A DNA stretch of 64,000 nt, taken from NCBI RefSeq assembly GCF_022539315.1, contig NC_066315.1:122105874-122169873 (forward strand), in the 5' to 3' direction. Positions 25,633-38,099 of this stretch are shown here, piece after piece. Each line of letters opens with the position of its first letter. Within the stretch, counting starts at the first letter, position 1. Made by a program: the position numbers and the translations under genes. The notes under the pieces were generated by a model. It had not been told where the DNA came from. It made no database searches and was given only the letters and a program-made list of their open reading frames with translations. Origin of the DNA: Serinus canaria. Its lineage: Eukaryota > Chordata > Aves > Passeriformes > Fringillidae.

Positions 25633-26836
25633 CATCCAGGCAGTCAAAAACCTGGTGACTGGGTAGAAGAAGCTGGACTAAGTTCAGTCTGCTAAAAGCA
25701 GCAGATGCAAATTATGAAGGGAAACCGCACTGCTGAAAGAAAGGTAGGTAGGTAAGGATTGTAAGGATTGTGTTTTCAGATTTCAGCACACTAATGCAGA
25801 GCAACAAAAGATCAGCAGAAGGCCAAAGGTTAAGTATAGCATGAACTTTCTCAGTGGCTGTGCACCTTAAGATGAAAAGATAGCCCTGTTTATGACATCT
25901 GCAGACTACAATGCTTATCATTTTATACTACCCTCCTACATTCTCTGCAGACAAAGAGCTGTGCTCGGCTTCTTGGGAAAAATCTACTGTTTCTTACTCC
26001 ATCATATTACACTCATAAACCCTGTCAGCAATAAAGGATGTATGGGTAGACAGAGGCAGGGATGTGCAGCTGGTAAATGCCATAATCATAGTAGAAAAAT
26101 ACCAGCATTTCATCCTTTCAATTGGTTGTCTATTCAGGAATCCGAGTCTCATGGAGGTGAGGCTAATTCCTAGGGCAGGGGCTGCTCCAGCTCATGCCGA
26201 CAGCATGGCTGAGGTGTTTGTCCAGCATTTCCAGATACAGAAAGCAACCTTTACCAAACAGTCACAGGATTTACAAAGCAGAATGTGTGAAAATTTTTGG
26301 TAGGATTATAGTGCAATAAAGGCAAACAAAAGAAATTAATCAAAACAAGCAAATTAGTATTACCCATCTTAGATGGTCTTTAATGCAAAGCCAATAGTTC
26401 TTGCCCTTTATGCACATGCTCCTGCAGTAACTAATGTACAGTAGCCATCAACAAATTACGACTTGTGACACTTTTGCTGCTGCAATATTAAGCCCAAAGT
26501 CCTATGGAGAAAATATATGGTTTTTATTACCAAATTGTTCTTGTTTACAATTCTAATATCCTCTTCATTATCTACTTTTCCAGACATTTTAGGCAGTTCT
26601 GAAGACCTGGGGCACCACTAGTCCTGTCATAAAGAGAAATTAATGTTGTTAAAGATGGCCTAGCTGCCCTCTGGGACAGCTGAAGATGTGAAAATATAAG
26701 GTTCTGTTTTAAAGATGAAAATGATTAAAGGCACAGGCACCTTGCTCTTAGTACAGCCACTAAAACTTTTAATAAAATACTTCAGCAGAAAAAAAGCTGC
26801 TTTACTTCTTCCACTGTAAGTCTTAAGAAAAAAAAT
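25633..26836. other. Gene-free stretch with candidate noncoding block at 26330-26560
   Basis: 26330-26560 is free of repeats and rich in words such as AAATTAATCAAAAC and CAAATTAG; possible constrained noncoding DNA. Overlapping chance frames occur at 25.89-26.30 kb. Confidence 0.35.
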
Positions 26837-26874
26837 GAGAGAGAGGGGAAGGAAGAGGGGGAGAGAGAGGGAGA
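26837..26874. repeat. (GA)n-type purine tract
   Basis: Thirty-eight bases of only G and A on the plus strand. Confidence 0.85.
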
Positions 26875-27220
26875 ACTTTGTTCTATAAGAAGAGGCTTGC
26901 TTTAAGGACTAATAAGCGTAAAAAGGACCTCATCATTATAAAGAACCTATTCGTCTCAGCAACAGCTCACTTAATAAAGACTGGATGATAGAAAAACCAG
27001 TAGAGCTGTCTCCAAATAGCCAGTAAGCTAATTAGGTGCATTGTAACAGGTAGCCCTTACAAAAACTGACAGGCTTAAGCCAGCATGCCGCAAATACTTA
27101 AGAACATCGTAGCAGATGTACAGTGGTTATTGTATCCTCTTCAAGGCTGTTGCTGCTGCCACAATTTTATAAGCTTAAGCACCTCAAGCCCTCAAAGCAG
27201 CTAAGAACGGGTTTCAGTGG
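26875..27220. other. Gene-free stretch
   Basis: Unique-looking DNA between two purine tracts; nothing recognised. Confidence 0.45.
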
Positions 27221-27265
27221 AAAAAAAGAAAAGGGAAAAAAAAAAAAAACAGAGAGAGAGACAAG
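27221..27265. repeat. A-rich then (GA)n purine tract
   Basis: A-runs broken by single or few G, then CAGAGAGAGAGACAAG. Confidence 0.8.
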
Positions 27266-30200
27266 AAGCACAAACCTGCTGAAGATATTATATGAGCTTT
27301 TAGGGGTCCCAGACCAAAGAGACCTTTCAGAAGGAATGGTTCAGCTGCCTGGAAGAAAATGGCAGGCAATACAAAAGACGAGAGCATAACCTTTGTCCTG
27401 ACAGGGATGGAAGAATATCTGTCAGAACTTCACCTTCATAATCTTGCCCACCTCAGTCATTTTTTACTGGTTAAATGAAGGTTACGGGATTTGCTCTGAA
27501 GACAAAATGTCCCTTTCTCCTTAAAAATATTGTTGAAATTAAAAAACAAGTCTACTTCATCATTTCCCAAAGATTCACATTCACTGCTCTCCCTTTGGTT
27601 TCCTTTTGTTTTCTCTATTTTGGAAAGAGGTCAGTATTGCAATTGTGTGTCTCATATGCTTTTGATTTTCTAGCAATCATATGATGTAATTGATGGTATA
27701 CAGAAGCCGTTTGAGGACTTCTAGGTCCCTTAATGACAGCAGCAGTGCTGCAAAGGAAAAAGCTGCTGGTCTTGACTCTCTGGGAAGTCTAACTTCCCAT
27801 TGCTGGAGCTGGGATCATGGTACTAACTTGCTTTGGGAAAAAGCCCATGGCAACAAAAGCACAGGAAGGAAACAAATCTTTGCTTTCAATGAGCAGTGGC
27901 TCTTCGGAAAGCAATGGTTTGTGCTGAAAACCATGAGGGACCCAGAGGCCTCAGTATCAGAGGAGTAGAATTATATGAATACTCCCCTACTCTGGCTGCA
28001 TTCATGTGGAACAAGTGATTCAAAAAATCTCTGTCAGGATACCTTCTTTCTGATCCACAAAGCTAACTTTATCATGACACCAAATGTAAATTAATATCTG
28101 CCAGCACGTATGTGAAAAAGGTATTTTTCAATATGTAGCATTATCAGCAGATGCTTTAAATCCTTCCCATCCCCTGGGGTGAATGCACTGAATAACACTG
28201 TATTTCTGCAAGAGAAATCTAGTGCTACATTCAAGTCTGGAGAAAAATACTATGAGCTTTGCAAATCCATAGACACTGCAGAAGTAACTTTCCATTAGGA
28301 AAAATATCAGTGTCAAAATGTGGACAACAGGCTCTAGAGCTGCAAACAAGAGTTATTACTTCTGCAGAGGAAAACTATTACACCATATAATTAAAATATA
28401 TTCTAGCTGTGATATGAACTATGAAAGTATTGAGACTTAGTAAGCAGAGTTAATTTGTAATTATTGATGCTCTTTCAGGGGTAATTATATAGTATGATGA
28501 CCCCAAGTAAAAGGGCATCTGTATTAGGATCAGCCCCTGCTATATTACAGACATTTTCTCACTCATAAGCTATTATAAGAAAAAAATTCAAAGTTAAGTT
28601 AGAAGGGGCAAAAAATTAGGGTTCATTGTGCAGAATTAATTCCCTCATTGAGGCCTGTGTGTGTCAATGTGGGACTTATTTACACAATCAAATTATTTCG
28701 ATTTTGCAGAAAGTCTGTCTCATTTACTTTTTCGCATTGTATCTTAATAATTGTAACAAAATGACACTTTTCAAATTCTTCTGTAAGGCCAGGTATATTA
28801 ATTTCTTTGTGTAGTTTTTGAGGGCATTCTCTCTCAAGATATCTGAAGAACTGCTTTCTTTCCATGGAAACCATTTATGCGAGGAAATTCCACTATTCCT
28901 TTTTGAGGATTAAGAGTTCAGGATGAAAAAACTAACATTAGCAATGTCTATTAATTTTGAGTCCGCAGGTGAAGAAAACTGGACACTCAAGTTTCAAAAG
29001 AATTTTGGGAATTTTAGATAACTTAATATTTTTTTGCATGTCTCCCATAACTTCAGTTGCAACTTTAAGTACCCATCACATGTGCAAATCAGCATCTTAA
29101 GAATATGCATATAAGATTTACAAAGGACATATAATACTGTTAGTACTGTAGCTTAGGCTGTTTCCCTAGCAACCCATAGGAATGCTGTGGCAGAGACAGA
29201 TACAAGGCCCAGTTCCCCATGTCAGCACTCAACAGTGTAAGATGTAAGGATTTCCCTTGTCTTTTTCCAATCTCTTCCCTCATTCACTCAATGATCCCCA
29301 TTATGCCCAGTACATGACTTTTCTACACAAATTTTATTGCTCTCAAGAGCATCTGATAGCTTCTCTACCAGAAGTCTGTTGGAAAAATAAAAGTGTGACA
29401 TGTAATTAAAAACTGAGTCTTTGTTTACCTTCGCACAAAAATCAACACTACTAAAAGTGTTTCATGTTCTGTTTCCCATGTAATAAAAAATAACCAAATC
29501 AAACACAAACAACAAGGAGTTGCAAACAAAAAGTATTAACATGCTAGTCCTACTGAATAGAAAAACAGTCATGTAATGGTCACTGAAATTATTGCCTCTA
29601 TCTCTACCTTACTGGGTTTAAGGTTGTTGAGGTAATCAGTTCACAAATGACATCAGTTGTTTACCTTCATCTGTTAAGAGTAGACAGATAAGGAGTGATG
29701 TTCCTGAAATGGAGACAGCAAGGTTGCCAACCTAAGATAGCAAGTCTTCCTTCTGTGACAAGCAGTGACAGATAAATCTTGGTGGAGCTTTGGCAATATT
29801 CCCTACCCCACTAATTTTTATGATTTTTCTCAACAAAACTTCTCCGATTTTGAAAATTTTACAAGAAATTGAGAGGAAGACATTCTAGTGGAGAGTGTCT
29901 TAATAGTTAGCAAAACTAACAGTTAGCCTTGCCTTATAGAGCTGTCATAGTCAACAGGAATCTTTCCTTAATTGCTACAATAATGGTAGATGTGGGAATA
30001 TGATGACCTTGATTTTGGAAGAAAGGGAGTATTATGACCTCCCATGTGGGAAGACATATAATTAAAGAAAACAACTAACATCAAAATAAGGAGTGTAATA
30101 TGTTGTCTAACCATATTTCATAAAGTTCCACAAACACTGAACACCATTGATTAAAATTATAATTCCCATCACTGTAATGCCACATGTGCCATAACCTCTA

Positions 30201-30720
30201 ACAGTTGCTCAGTCTCAGTAATAATGGCATGATTTAATCTTTCTTGTTTCCACATACTGTGACAATTGACAAGATGGGGAATTAATGCAATTGGCAGACA
30301 TTAGGTTAGATCACAAAAATCTGTAAGGTGTGGAATAAAACTTTAGTCACATGAATTGCATCTGTGACTGCTTGCCTCATTCAGATTGCCAAAGTAGAAC
30401 TGCAGAAAACGAGTTGTCTCAGTCACAGCTTTAGTTGCAGTGCTGTGGACAACTCTCCATGCAGGAATACATTTCTTTTCCTACTTTCTCTGAACCACAG
30501 GAACTGTCTCAGTCAGCATCTACAGCAATAGGACAATGATTCCTGTTTCTTTTTAGTCATTGTCTCCACAGAGGATTTAATTAGTGAGTCTTCCATGGGC
30601 TTTGCAGGGTATAGGATGTACAAACTTCAGGAGCTCAGGACGTGGTCCATAGCTAATGGAATTTTCAAGAGAGTTCTGAATTTATATATAAAGTTACCAA
30701 AATCCTGCCCAAAACACACT
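27266..30720. other. Gene-free AT-rich stretch, about 3.5 kb
   Basis: No repeat family or exon recognised. Small chance frames only. Confidence 0.5.
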
Positions 30721-30866
30721 AAAACAAGAAGGAAAAACAAAATAATAAAAGAACAGAAGAATGAACCCAGAAAACAACAGCAAACACCCAAACCAAACCA
30801 AACCAAACAAACAAACTCCCCACAAAACCAACCCAATCCAAACCAAACCAAAAACAGAAGAAAAAT
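30721..30866. repeat. A/C-rich low-complexity tract (CCAAA-like)
   Basis: Nearly lacks T for about 140 bases; 30786-30860 is dominated by CCAAA and CAAA units. It produces long chance frames on both strands (Pro/Gln/Lys-rich and Trp/Phe/Gly-rich). Confidence 0.9.
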
Positions 30867-31663
30867 ATTGTATCTTAAGACATCATTACAACTCACATTT
30901 CTTAAATACTTATGTCAGAGGGTGGCATAAAAAATAGCCTTTATACATAATATAAGCTATTAATATCATAGTGACTCATTAAATCAAAATGATACAAGAA
31001 TGAAAAATTTTAAATGATATTTACATTTTCTTGAAACTATAAATGAGTAAATATGTTTTGGAATGAAGCTAACCATTATATCTTCTCAATATAGAAGAGT
31101 TTGGAAAAAATACTGGCTATAACTGTTTATTAATTCTTTATAGCTGAAATTTTCAACTTTAAAGCAAATTAAAGCAAAAAACTCAAAAAAGAGGAGGTGA
31201 TGTGTGATGCAGACAATAAAAACCCCTCTGTGATGTAAAAGAGCAGCAATGACAGAAGTTAAAGCGGCTCAGAAATCAAACAAATAGAAAAAGAAATCAA
31301 TTAAATAAATGTAATTCACAAAGCTCCACAGTCAGTATAAACATCAAGCAAGCAACGTCTCTTGTCAGTCCATGAAAGGAGAACTTTCTGGCCTCAACAA
31401 ACACATGCTGGGATTTCTAGATCTCATGCATTTATTATAGAAATAGAGCACTGAGAGATAACAGTATGAACTTACTAACCACTAATAAAATTCTTCAGGA
31501 TGCTATGAAGCATAAAACTACTGAAGCCCTTTCAAAATGTAACTTAAAATGATGAAAAATGTGCATACTTTTCCAGCTCATTTTTACATAAAAATAACAT
31601 ATTTTACTAGTTCTCACATCTGTATAAACAGAAAATCTATCAGTAGTTGTACCAACAGTGTAG
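30867..31663. other. Gene-free AT-rich stretch
   Basis: Nothing recognised. Confidence 0.5.
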
Positions 31664-32138
31664 TGTGAGGATTAAGAAAAGCATAATGAATTGTCTCAAA
31701 CACTGTCAAAGGAGGAAGTTCCCACAAGATAAGCTACCACAAGTGGACCTTAAGATAACCACAGATGGCAAACAGGAAGGTGTTAATTTCTGGCATATAC
31801 AAAGGTGAAAGGTTTAGAATTAGCATACTGGACAAGATTCCACTGCACAGACTGTGGGAGAAGTGTAGACAGCAACCGCAGGAAGATGCCAAGCCTGGTG
31901 AGGCAGATCTTGGTAACCCATCCAGATAAAATTCCCACCATGACAAATGGTGAGAAAGGAAGCAGCCGTTACACACACGCAATATCTTGTGGGAAGAGCA
32001 AGCATGTACACCCCATGGGTTCAGGGAATTGAGCTACATAAAAGAGATACCTCCAGAAGAGCACTTTGGGACCTCCAGAAACAAGCAAACTGGGGTGAAG
32101 AAGGACTAGCAGGATGTGTAGGATTCCACATGGGGGTG

Positions 32139-32203
32139 ATGCCTCTCTCTCTCTGTCTCTCTACCCCTTCCCCTCCCCCCCCATTTCTATCTCTCTATCT
32201 CAC
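32139..32203. repeat. (TC)n-rich pyrimidine tract within the LTR
   Basis: CTCTCTCTCTGTCTCTC, a C-run and CTATCTCTCTATCTC; almost pure pyrimidine on the plus strand, just before AATAAA. Confidence 0.8.
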
Positions 32204-32214
32204 ATTTATTGTCA

Positions 32215-32220
32215 AATAAA
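32215..32220 (+). terminator. LTR polyadenylation signal AATAAA
   Basis: Canonical hexamer 82 bases before the proposed LTR end. Confidence 0.6.
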
Positions 32221-32302
32221 ATCCATACTATTGACTTTGGCTTACCGTCTAGTTTGCCCCTTAATTTGGGCAGAAGCTTCTCTTAATAATCGGATCCTAA
32301 CA

Positions 32303-35005
32303 CAGAGGTAAACTGCAGGCCCACATCATCTTATGTGAAAAAAGTATTCTTGATTTTGTGTGCAAGTTCAATAACATATAGAAGTAATTTGGCCCTGCTA
32401 GATTAATCTTGCACTTCTGCAATTGCTACTTTGGGGCCATGGTCTAGAGGTTTCTGTTATGCAAATATATTGGGGGGTATTTTCTTGCGTGTTTTTGGAG
32501 TTTTGGGGTTTTTTAAAAATAAGGACAGGTTTTCACATGAGAGAAGTTTTTGATACTTAGATGTTCCTCAGATTCAAGAAACTGTCAGTGTCTATGGTAA
32601 ACTGAACAAAATTCTGTCTCAGTCTTGATTCCTTTCCAGTCCCTTTCCACAGACAAGAAATGTGAAATTCTCTTAATTTTGAATAGTGAATAGTCTTGGG
32701 CTGTTCCAGAGAATACAGTAACATTTTGACAAACATGCATATCTACAGATTGTAAAAACACAGTCTGCTCTTCTTGGATGCAGAACAAGGCAATTTTACT
32801 TGCTAATTTAAACTACAGTTAAAGAAAATTTCCCAGTCTGACAGACAGGTAGAAGAAGACATGAGCATGGAAGAGGTAGGGAAGGAACCCATCCCAAACC
32901 CTTTGGTTAGCCTAGTATTCATTATCTCATAACCCTGTGGGTTTGAGCATGTTTGTCCTCAACCCTCACTGTGCAAAGGGGAAATGCTAATCTTCAGTTT
33001 ATTCCCTTCCATTCTGTCATGCAAAACTGGGCAGTGGGATCCTGAGTCCTGACCACACCACAGAAGTGTGCCTCATTTCTCACTTTTATCCTTGTAAGAT
33101 AATCTAGCTCCAAATTAAAAATCAAGACAGAGAAATTAGATAACTTGTTCTCTTTCTGAAATCTGAGTTTGTCTTTTTGGTTTTTTTGGTTTTTTTAGGA
33201 GGGTTGTTAATAATGGTCTTCTGCTAGAATTGTAACACAGATCAGGTCTAGTCTATAAATTCCATCACCAAACTCCTTCATCACAGGCAGAGTCATTTTT
33301 TGTGTTGTTGATGTTGCTTTCCAAGGCTGGAACAAGTGTCTGGTCAATTACTTGTAGAATGAAGAAATATCTAAACTGGAAGAGTAATGACAGAATTTCT
33401 GCACTATGATGTTATCTTTCAATCTCCTTGGTCTGCCTGTAGGCCTGTCTTTTTTTTTTTTTCTGTTTTCTTTACTTTTTTAACAATGTTTTTGTACACA
33501 AATTTGAAACTAATTTAGCTGTCTAATTCATCTTCTATTGCTCTCATATTCCTTGCATTTAGAAACTGCATCCCATGTGTGTTAGATCATATTAAATGCC
33601 TTCCTTCTGCTCTTTGTCCTAATGTGTGCTGTTTCAGCTGTAAAAGGTACTGCATAGCAACAGCACTTTGAACCAAAAGGTCAAAGAGCTTCCTGAATTA
33701 GCAATGGTCACTGCTGGTCTAGATACAGACTTATTTGTTGTTTGGATTTACCTGAAGTTTGCAATTTGCTTGGCTGTTTTAGGAATTGTATTCAAAGGAT
33801 TATTTGAAATAGTTTGTATCATTCAATCTCTTGTTAAAAGACCAAAATCTGAAGGTAAACCTTCTCTGCAGCTTTCTAACTTGTCTGACTTTAATTGTAA
33901 AGACAAACCCTTTGTAAGGGATTGCAGAGGGGCATTCAAACATTGAAAGTTTGGTTCCATTGTATTTGAGGACTTAGGTCTTATTCAAGATGAGAAGGGA
34001 AAGGAGGATTAAAAGCTTAAAGCAAAGATAAAAATAAGTTTGAAACAAGCTTACTGGAAGAAAGAGAAACAAGCTTGTTGTGACCTTGCCACAGGGAAGA
34101 GAACAGGTTTACCAGGGCTTTCCAAGAAGGCTAAGACAAAGGCCATCTTGAAATTGTGAACCAGTTGCTGCTTTAACCTGCCCCAATTTTAAATGAGTCG
34201 GCTGTGGTTAAAGCATTTAGGAAGGGTGAAGTTTGATCTCTTCTTAAAAGCACTGTCAATTCTTCTTTTGTAAAAACAAAAGCAGCCTGTAGGTAGATTG
34301 ATTTATTATAGTTCTGTTTTATCAAAAGAGTATGCCCAGCTTTGAAGCAACCACAGTGGCACAGATTTGTGACGTATAGTAAAAAAGAAAATCCCATATT
34401 TCTGCAATAGCAGAACTCCATAAAAGGGGAGGAGGTATAAGGGTAAACAACAACAATTTCCTCTCATTTTATCTATGCTACTGGCTGATTTTTCTTTTGA
34501 CTTGAATTAATCAGCTACAGTTGTTGCATAGAAGCCAAAGGGGAGAGAAAAATCTCTGCCTAGGCTTTCCTCTGCATTTCTGATAACCATAGAAGGCTGC
34601 CTTGCCAGCAAGAGAAACATATAAAGTTCAGTTTCTTTCCACAGTGAGATAAGAGGATCTTAACCAGTGACTGTGAGCACTCAGTTTCCTATTTCACGCT
34701 TAGTGCATAAAACTTTGGTTAACTCTCTCCATATGTCATGGGCTCTTTAACATTAAAGCTGCTACTACTCCCAGCTCTGGAAATCTAATTCTTTTCGGAT
34801 ATTTCTTTTTTTTCTTTTTATAAGAAACTAAAATATTTTTTGCACTAAGGTAGAACTTTTGTTTTTTCCTTTTTTTTTCTTTCCATATGTTAATATCTGC
34901 AGATGAACTCATTATATGTGCAGATTTTAACCCTCTTATCTCCCATCTCCCAGCTTTCCTGGATTTAAAGTTGTCATCCAAAGTAATATAAAAGAACTTC
35001 TGACC
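32303..35005. other. Gene-free stretch between LTRs
   Basis: Short T-rich tracts at 33176-33198 and 33451-33463. Contains one small open frame with a hydrophobic segment at 33668-33946 (see findings). No exon is recognised and no retroviral domain is visible between this LTR and the next. Confidence 0.5.
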
Positions 35006-35028
35006 AAAAAAAAAAAAAAAAAAAAAAA
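35006..35028. repeat. Poly-A tract, 23 bases
   Basis: Uninterrupted A-run. No polyadenylation signal or recognisable retrocopy precedes it, so it is annotated as a simple repeat. Confidence 0.9.
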
Positions 35029-36049
35029 TCCAACAGTCTGTGGCTGAGAACTGAGTACTGGTTTCATGTGTAATTTGGCATTGGGCAGCTTCCTCTTCCA
35101 GGTTCTCCCTGTTTCTGCTACCAAGTTTCTATGCTTCTTACATAGAAACTCATTACATTTTCCTTGGAGGTGATACCTCTTGGTTCCAGGCCATATTCCC
35201 TTCTTGGCAATATTCTTGTTTATCTTTCCCTGGGCTAGACTGGATAGCAGAAGATATTTGAATATAGGTGGTGTAAAGAAAATGAATTCTTGAAAATGTT
35301 AAAAAGGCAAATAACAAACATTATATAGGTAAGATGTAAGGCTTTTTTTTTTTTATTTATTGCTCTGGTGAAATTAAATACTAGTCCAAATAAATCAGAC
35401 AAAAATCTCTGGTTTTTTCAGATTTCTGCTCTCTGGCTTTTGCATGCAGATATCAATGATGATAAACAAGATGTAAATAATTGTCCCAGTATTTGTACCT
35501 TTCTTCATTTTACTGCTTTAGAGCTATTCTCTCCTTCACATCTCATGCTCCCCTTTGTACTTTCTTCAATATCAGCTAAATGGCTACAATCGCCTGATCC
35601 TGAAGGAAAAAGCTTTGACTATCAAAGCTAATCTATTTAAAGACACTTCATCCATTTCTATCTATAACTATTATTCCCTTATAGCCATATAATCTCAATA
35701 GCTATACATCAGCTGTGAATACAAAATAGGTGGATACAAATGAGCTGTATTTTGCATGGCTAAACCACCTGGGTCCTCTGGTCAAGGTTGAACTGGGCTC
35801 AATGGTTACACTGTCTCATGTAATAAATTAGCAGTGCTTTTGTGCTGTGCCTCTAGCTGTAATAAGGATATATGCATTATGGGTGTCACCCTGTCTCTAA
35901 GGACAATTTTAATATAGCTTAGACAATAGCCTAGCTAAATAAACAATGAACCAATCATGATATAGAAAAACAGTGTAAGCTCCAGGATACAGAACTTTGC
36001 AAGTCAAAAGAAAGAAGCAAACAAAACATTGGAAAGATGAGGAAGCAAC
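35029..36049. other. Gene-free stretch
   Basis: Contains a 10-bp perfect inverted repeat with a 7-base loop (35124-35150) and a T-run at 35343-35354. No exon recognised. Confidence 0.5.
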
Positions 36050-36517
36050 TGATGCCTTAGGTTTTTAGCTTGTATATTTTTCAGATTCTGTATTGCATTA
36101 GTGCATAACTCTGAACTCTACATAGAATGTTAGTTAGCTTTCTTCACATTTTGGTCAGACTAAACAATCTTTCTAGGCCTGGCAAATAAATATTTCTGAC
36201 CCCAGAAAATATAAACAAAAGTGAATCGTGAAGAGCAGCAAACTGGGATAATGTGACTTCATTACCTGAAGCTATAATTGGACAATTACCTCTGATATGC
36301 AAGATTATTATTAATAGACCAAGATTATATCAGTCTGAGAAAACTGGTGACTATCATCCATTGTGGGTGCCCCGAATTCCAACAGTCCGTCTTGGGTGTA
36401 GCCTCTGCCAGGCTTTTGAACTGCCCAAGGTGTATCCTCTGAAGGCCTTTTAATAAATACCTACTTTATACTCAAACTCTGTCAAGCCTCTGCTCTAGGT
36501 TGCCTCTCCAGGCATCA
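36050..36517 (+). mobile_element. Solo LTR of an endogenous retrovirus
   Basis: Starts TGATGCC and ends GGCATCA, a perfect 7-bp terminal inverted repeat with canonical TG and CA. Flanked by a perfect 4-bp direct repeat CAAC (36046-36049 and 36518-36521), a plausible target-site duplication; four bases favour a class I (gammaretrovirus-like) integrase. AATAAA at 36452-36457 lies 60 bases from the end. The block GTGACTTCATTACCTGAAGC, then TAATTGGACAATTA, then CTGAGAAAACTGGTGAC resembles LTR text that I associate with avian ERVs. No internal sequence remains. Confidence 0.82.
36452..36457 (+). terminator. LTR polyadenylation signal AATAAA
   Basis: Canonical hexamer in the R region of the solo LTR. 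Confidence 0.6.
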
Positions 36518-38099
36518 CAACAATAAGAAAGAGACTTATAACACCCTAGATAACCCAGGATACTTATTTTGTATCACTGTTTATGACCTGATTCAGCAAA
36601 TCATCTAAAGATAAATCTAAGGTAACACCAGCTGCTTGCTTTACTTTTATGAACCAGTTTTAAGTAACAGAAATGTGCTAAAAATTTAAGTTACTTTTGA
36701 CTGTTACACAATTCAAGGCCTAGAACTTCAAAGTATAACCCTAATGAACAAAGTGTTGTTAACAAACTAAAGCAGCACTCTTATCATCATTGTCAATACC
36801 CAACTAAAGCTCTGGTCAACAGCATGACAAGAAGAAATCTAGAATGCATTAAAATTAGAGTAAAGGTCCTGACAGGACTATTTAGACCTGCCTACATTTT
36901 GATTTTCACTGTGAGAACGAAACTTACACAGATGACTTCTGTCTTTCACTTCCCTGTGATTTAGTCCTTGTCTCTCCTTTAGTCCTAGAACTTCAGTGCA
37001 ACCTCCAACTTCCTCTATGACTCCTGGTGAGTCTGTTTCTGAGAATGCTGGATGCAATGTACTTTTGCATATCTAAAAGTCCTTTGAAAGTCTCATTCAA
37101 CACAAACTCTTCTATGATATTCTGCTGGTCAGCTAACCAAAAATAAGTACCAGTTAAAAATCAGAGAATCATCAGGTTTGGATTTAATAGGATCCGATTT
37201 ATTGCCTTAGCCCTTTTCCTCTCCCAAAATGTCTCCTTCATCTCTGACCAAATGAAAAGGATTTAATGGACTGGGAGAGGAGAATGTCTGGATTAATATC
37301 CAAGGTTTTGTAATTCACTTTACCAAGTTGCCTCATCAGCTAAGCCTTTTGTTCATTCAGGTTGTCTTTGTACCTCCCAGGAGTGTGAGACACCAAGTTT
37401 ATCTGTAGCCTGTCACTAAACCAGAATTGAGTAGAGAATTATGAACTTTGCTATGAAACATTAATTTCTTAATGAAATTCATTTCCTATTAAATGTTTTC
37501 CTTAAAATATTCACCAGTGTTTCACAAATCTAATGCAATTAAGCTTTAAAAGTACTTGCATGGAGTGATGTATATTTTTTCTCTTTTTTTAGAAAAATTA
37601 AACTAAACAACAGAAGATTTAGTTTAAGGCATCAACTGTCCATTGGCTGACCTGAATTTCAGGTTCCAGAATGAGGTGTTTAGATCCCAGTTTCACTGAA
37701 CGTTTACTATTTTCTAAAATTTTATATACTTTTTGCCATGTCACCTATGGCTTTAAAATCAGAAAATTATGTTAGTGAGACCAAACAATTCTACAAATGT
37801 GAAAGCTGTCAAGTAGATTACATGCAAAATTAGGAGTATATTCAGCAGTCAGCTGTAAAAAGCTGAGGTGACTTCTCTAGCTCTATATAGGCATCCTGGT
37901 AGGAAGCAATTTTCCAAAGGGTCTTCCAAGTGCCTTAACAATAAAACAGTCTTTTCCTTTCTTGAAACCCTTGCCTCTTTTTTACATGCCTTCAAGTTTC
38001 TACAGCAAGTTCATCTTCTTGCCTCACCTTTATGTGAAAAAGAAACACTTTTTAAGTGGAATTTGTGGTTTTCTCTAAGAACCAAGCACATTCTTGGGA
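36518..38099. other. Gene-free stretch
   Basis: AT-rich DNA after the CAAC duplication; no exon or repeat recognised. Confidence 0.5.

Larger units (their letters stand above)
31664..32302 (+). mobile_element. Probable solo LTR of an endogenous retrovirus
   Basis: The segment begins TGTGAGGAT and ends ATCCTAACA, terminal inverted repeats that match at 8 of 9 positions with canonical TG and CA ends. A TATA-like CATAAAAG (32037-32044) precedes a T/C-rich tract and a polyadenylation signal AATAAA (32215-32220), followed by an 82-base U5-like end. Several CpGs remain (near 31877, 31967, 32246, 32290), suggesting a younger copy than the LTR at 13.3 kb. No primer-binding site or internal retroviral sequence follows the right end. 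No matching target-site duplication is visible, so the left boundary is less certain than the right. Confidence 0.7.

Noticed and set aside
30595..30930. Plus-strand Pro/Gln/Asn-rich frame and its minus-strand Trp/Phe/Gly-rich partner
   Set aside because: Both arise from the A/C-rich low-complexity tract.
35006..35028. Poly-A tail of a processed retrocopy
   Set aside because: No polyadenylation signal or recognisable coding sequence upstream, and no flanking duplication.
32303..36049. An endogenous provirus bounded by the LTRs at 31664-32302 and 36050-36517
   Set aside because: The two LTRs have different ends and different sequence, no primer-binding site follows the first, and no gag, pol or env motif is visible between them.
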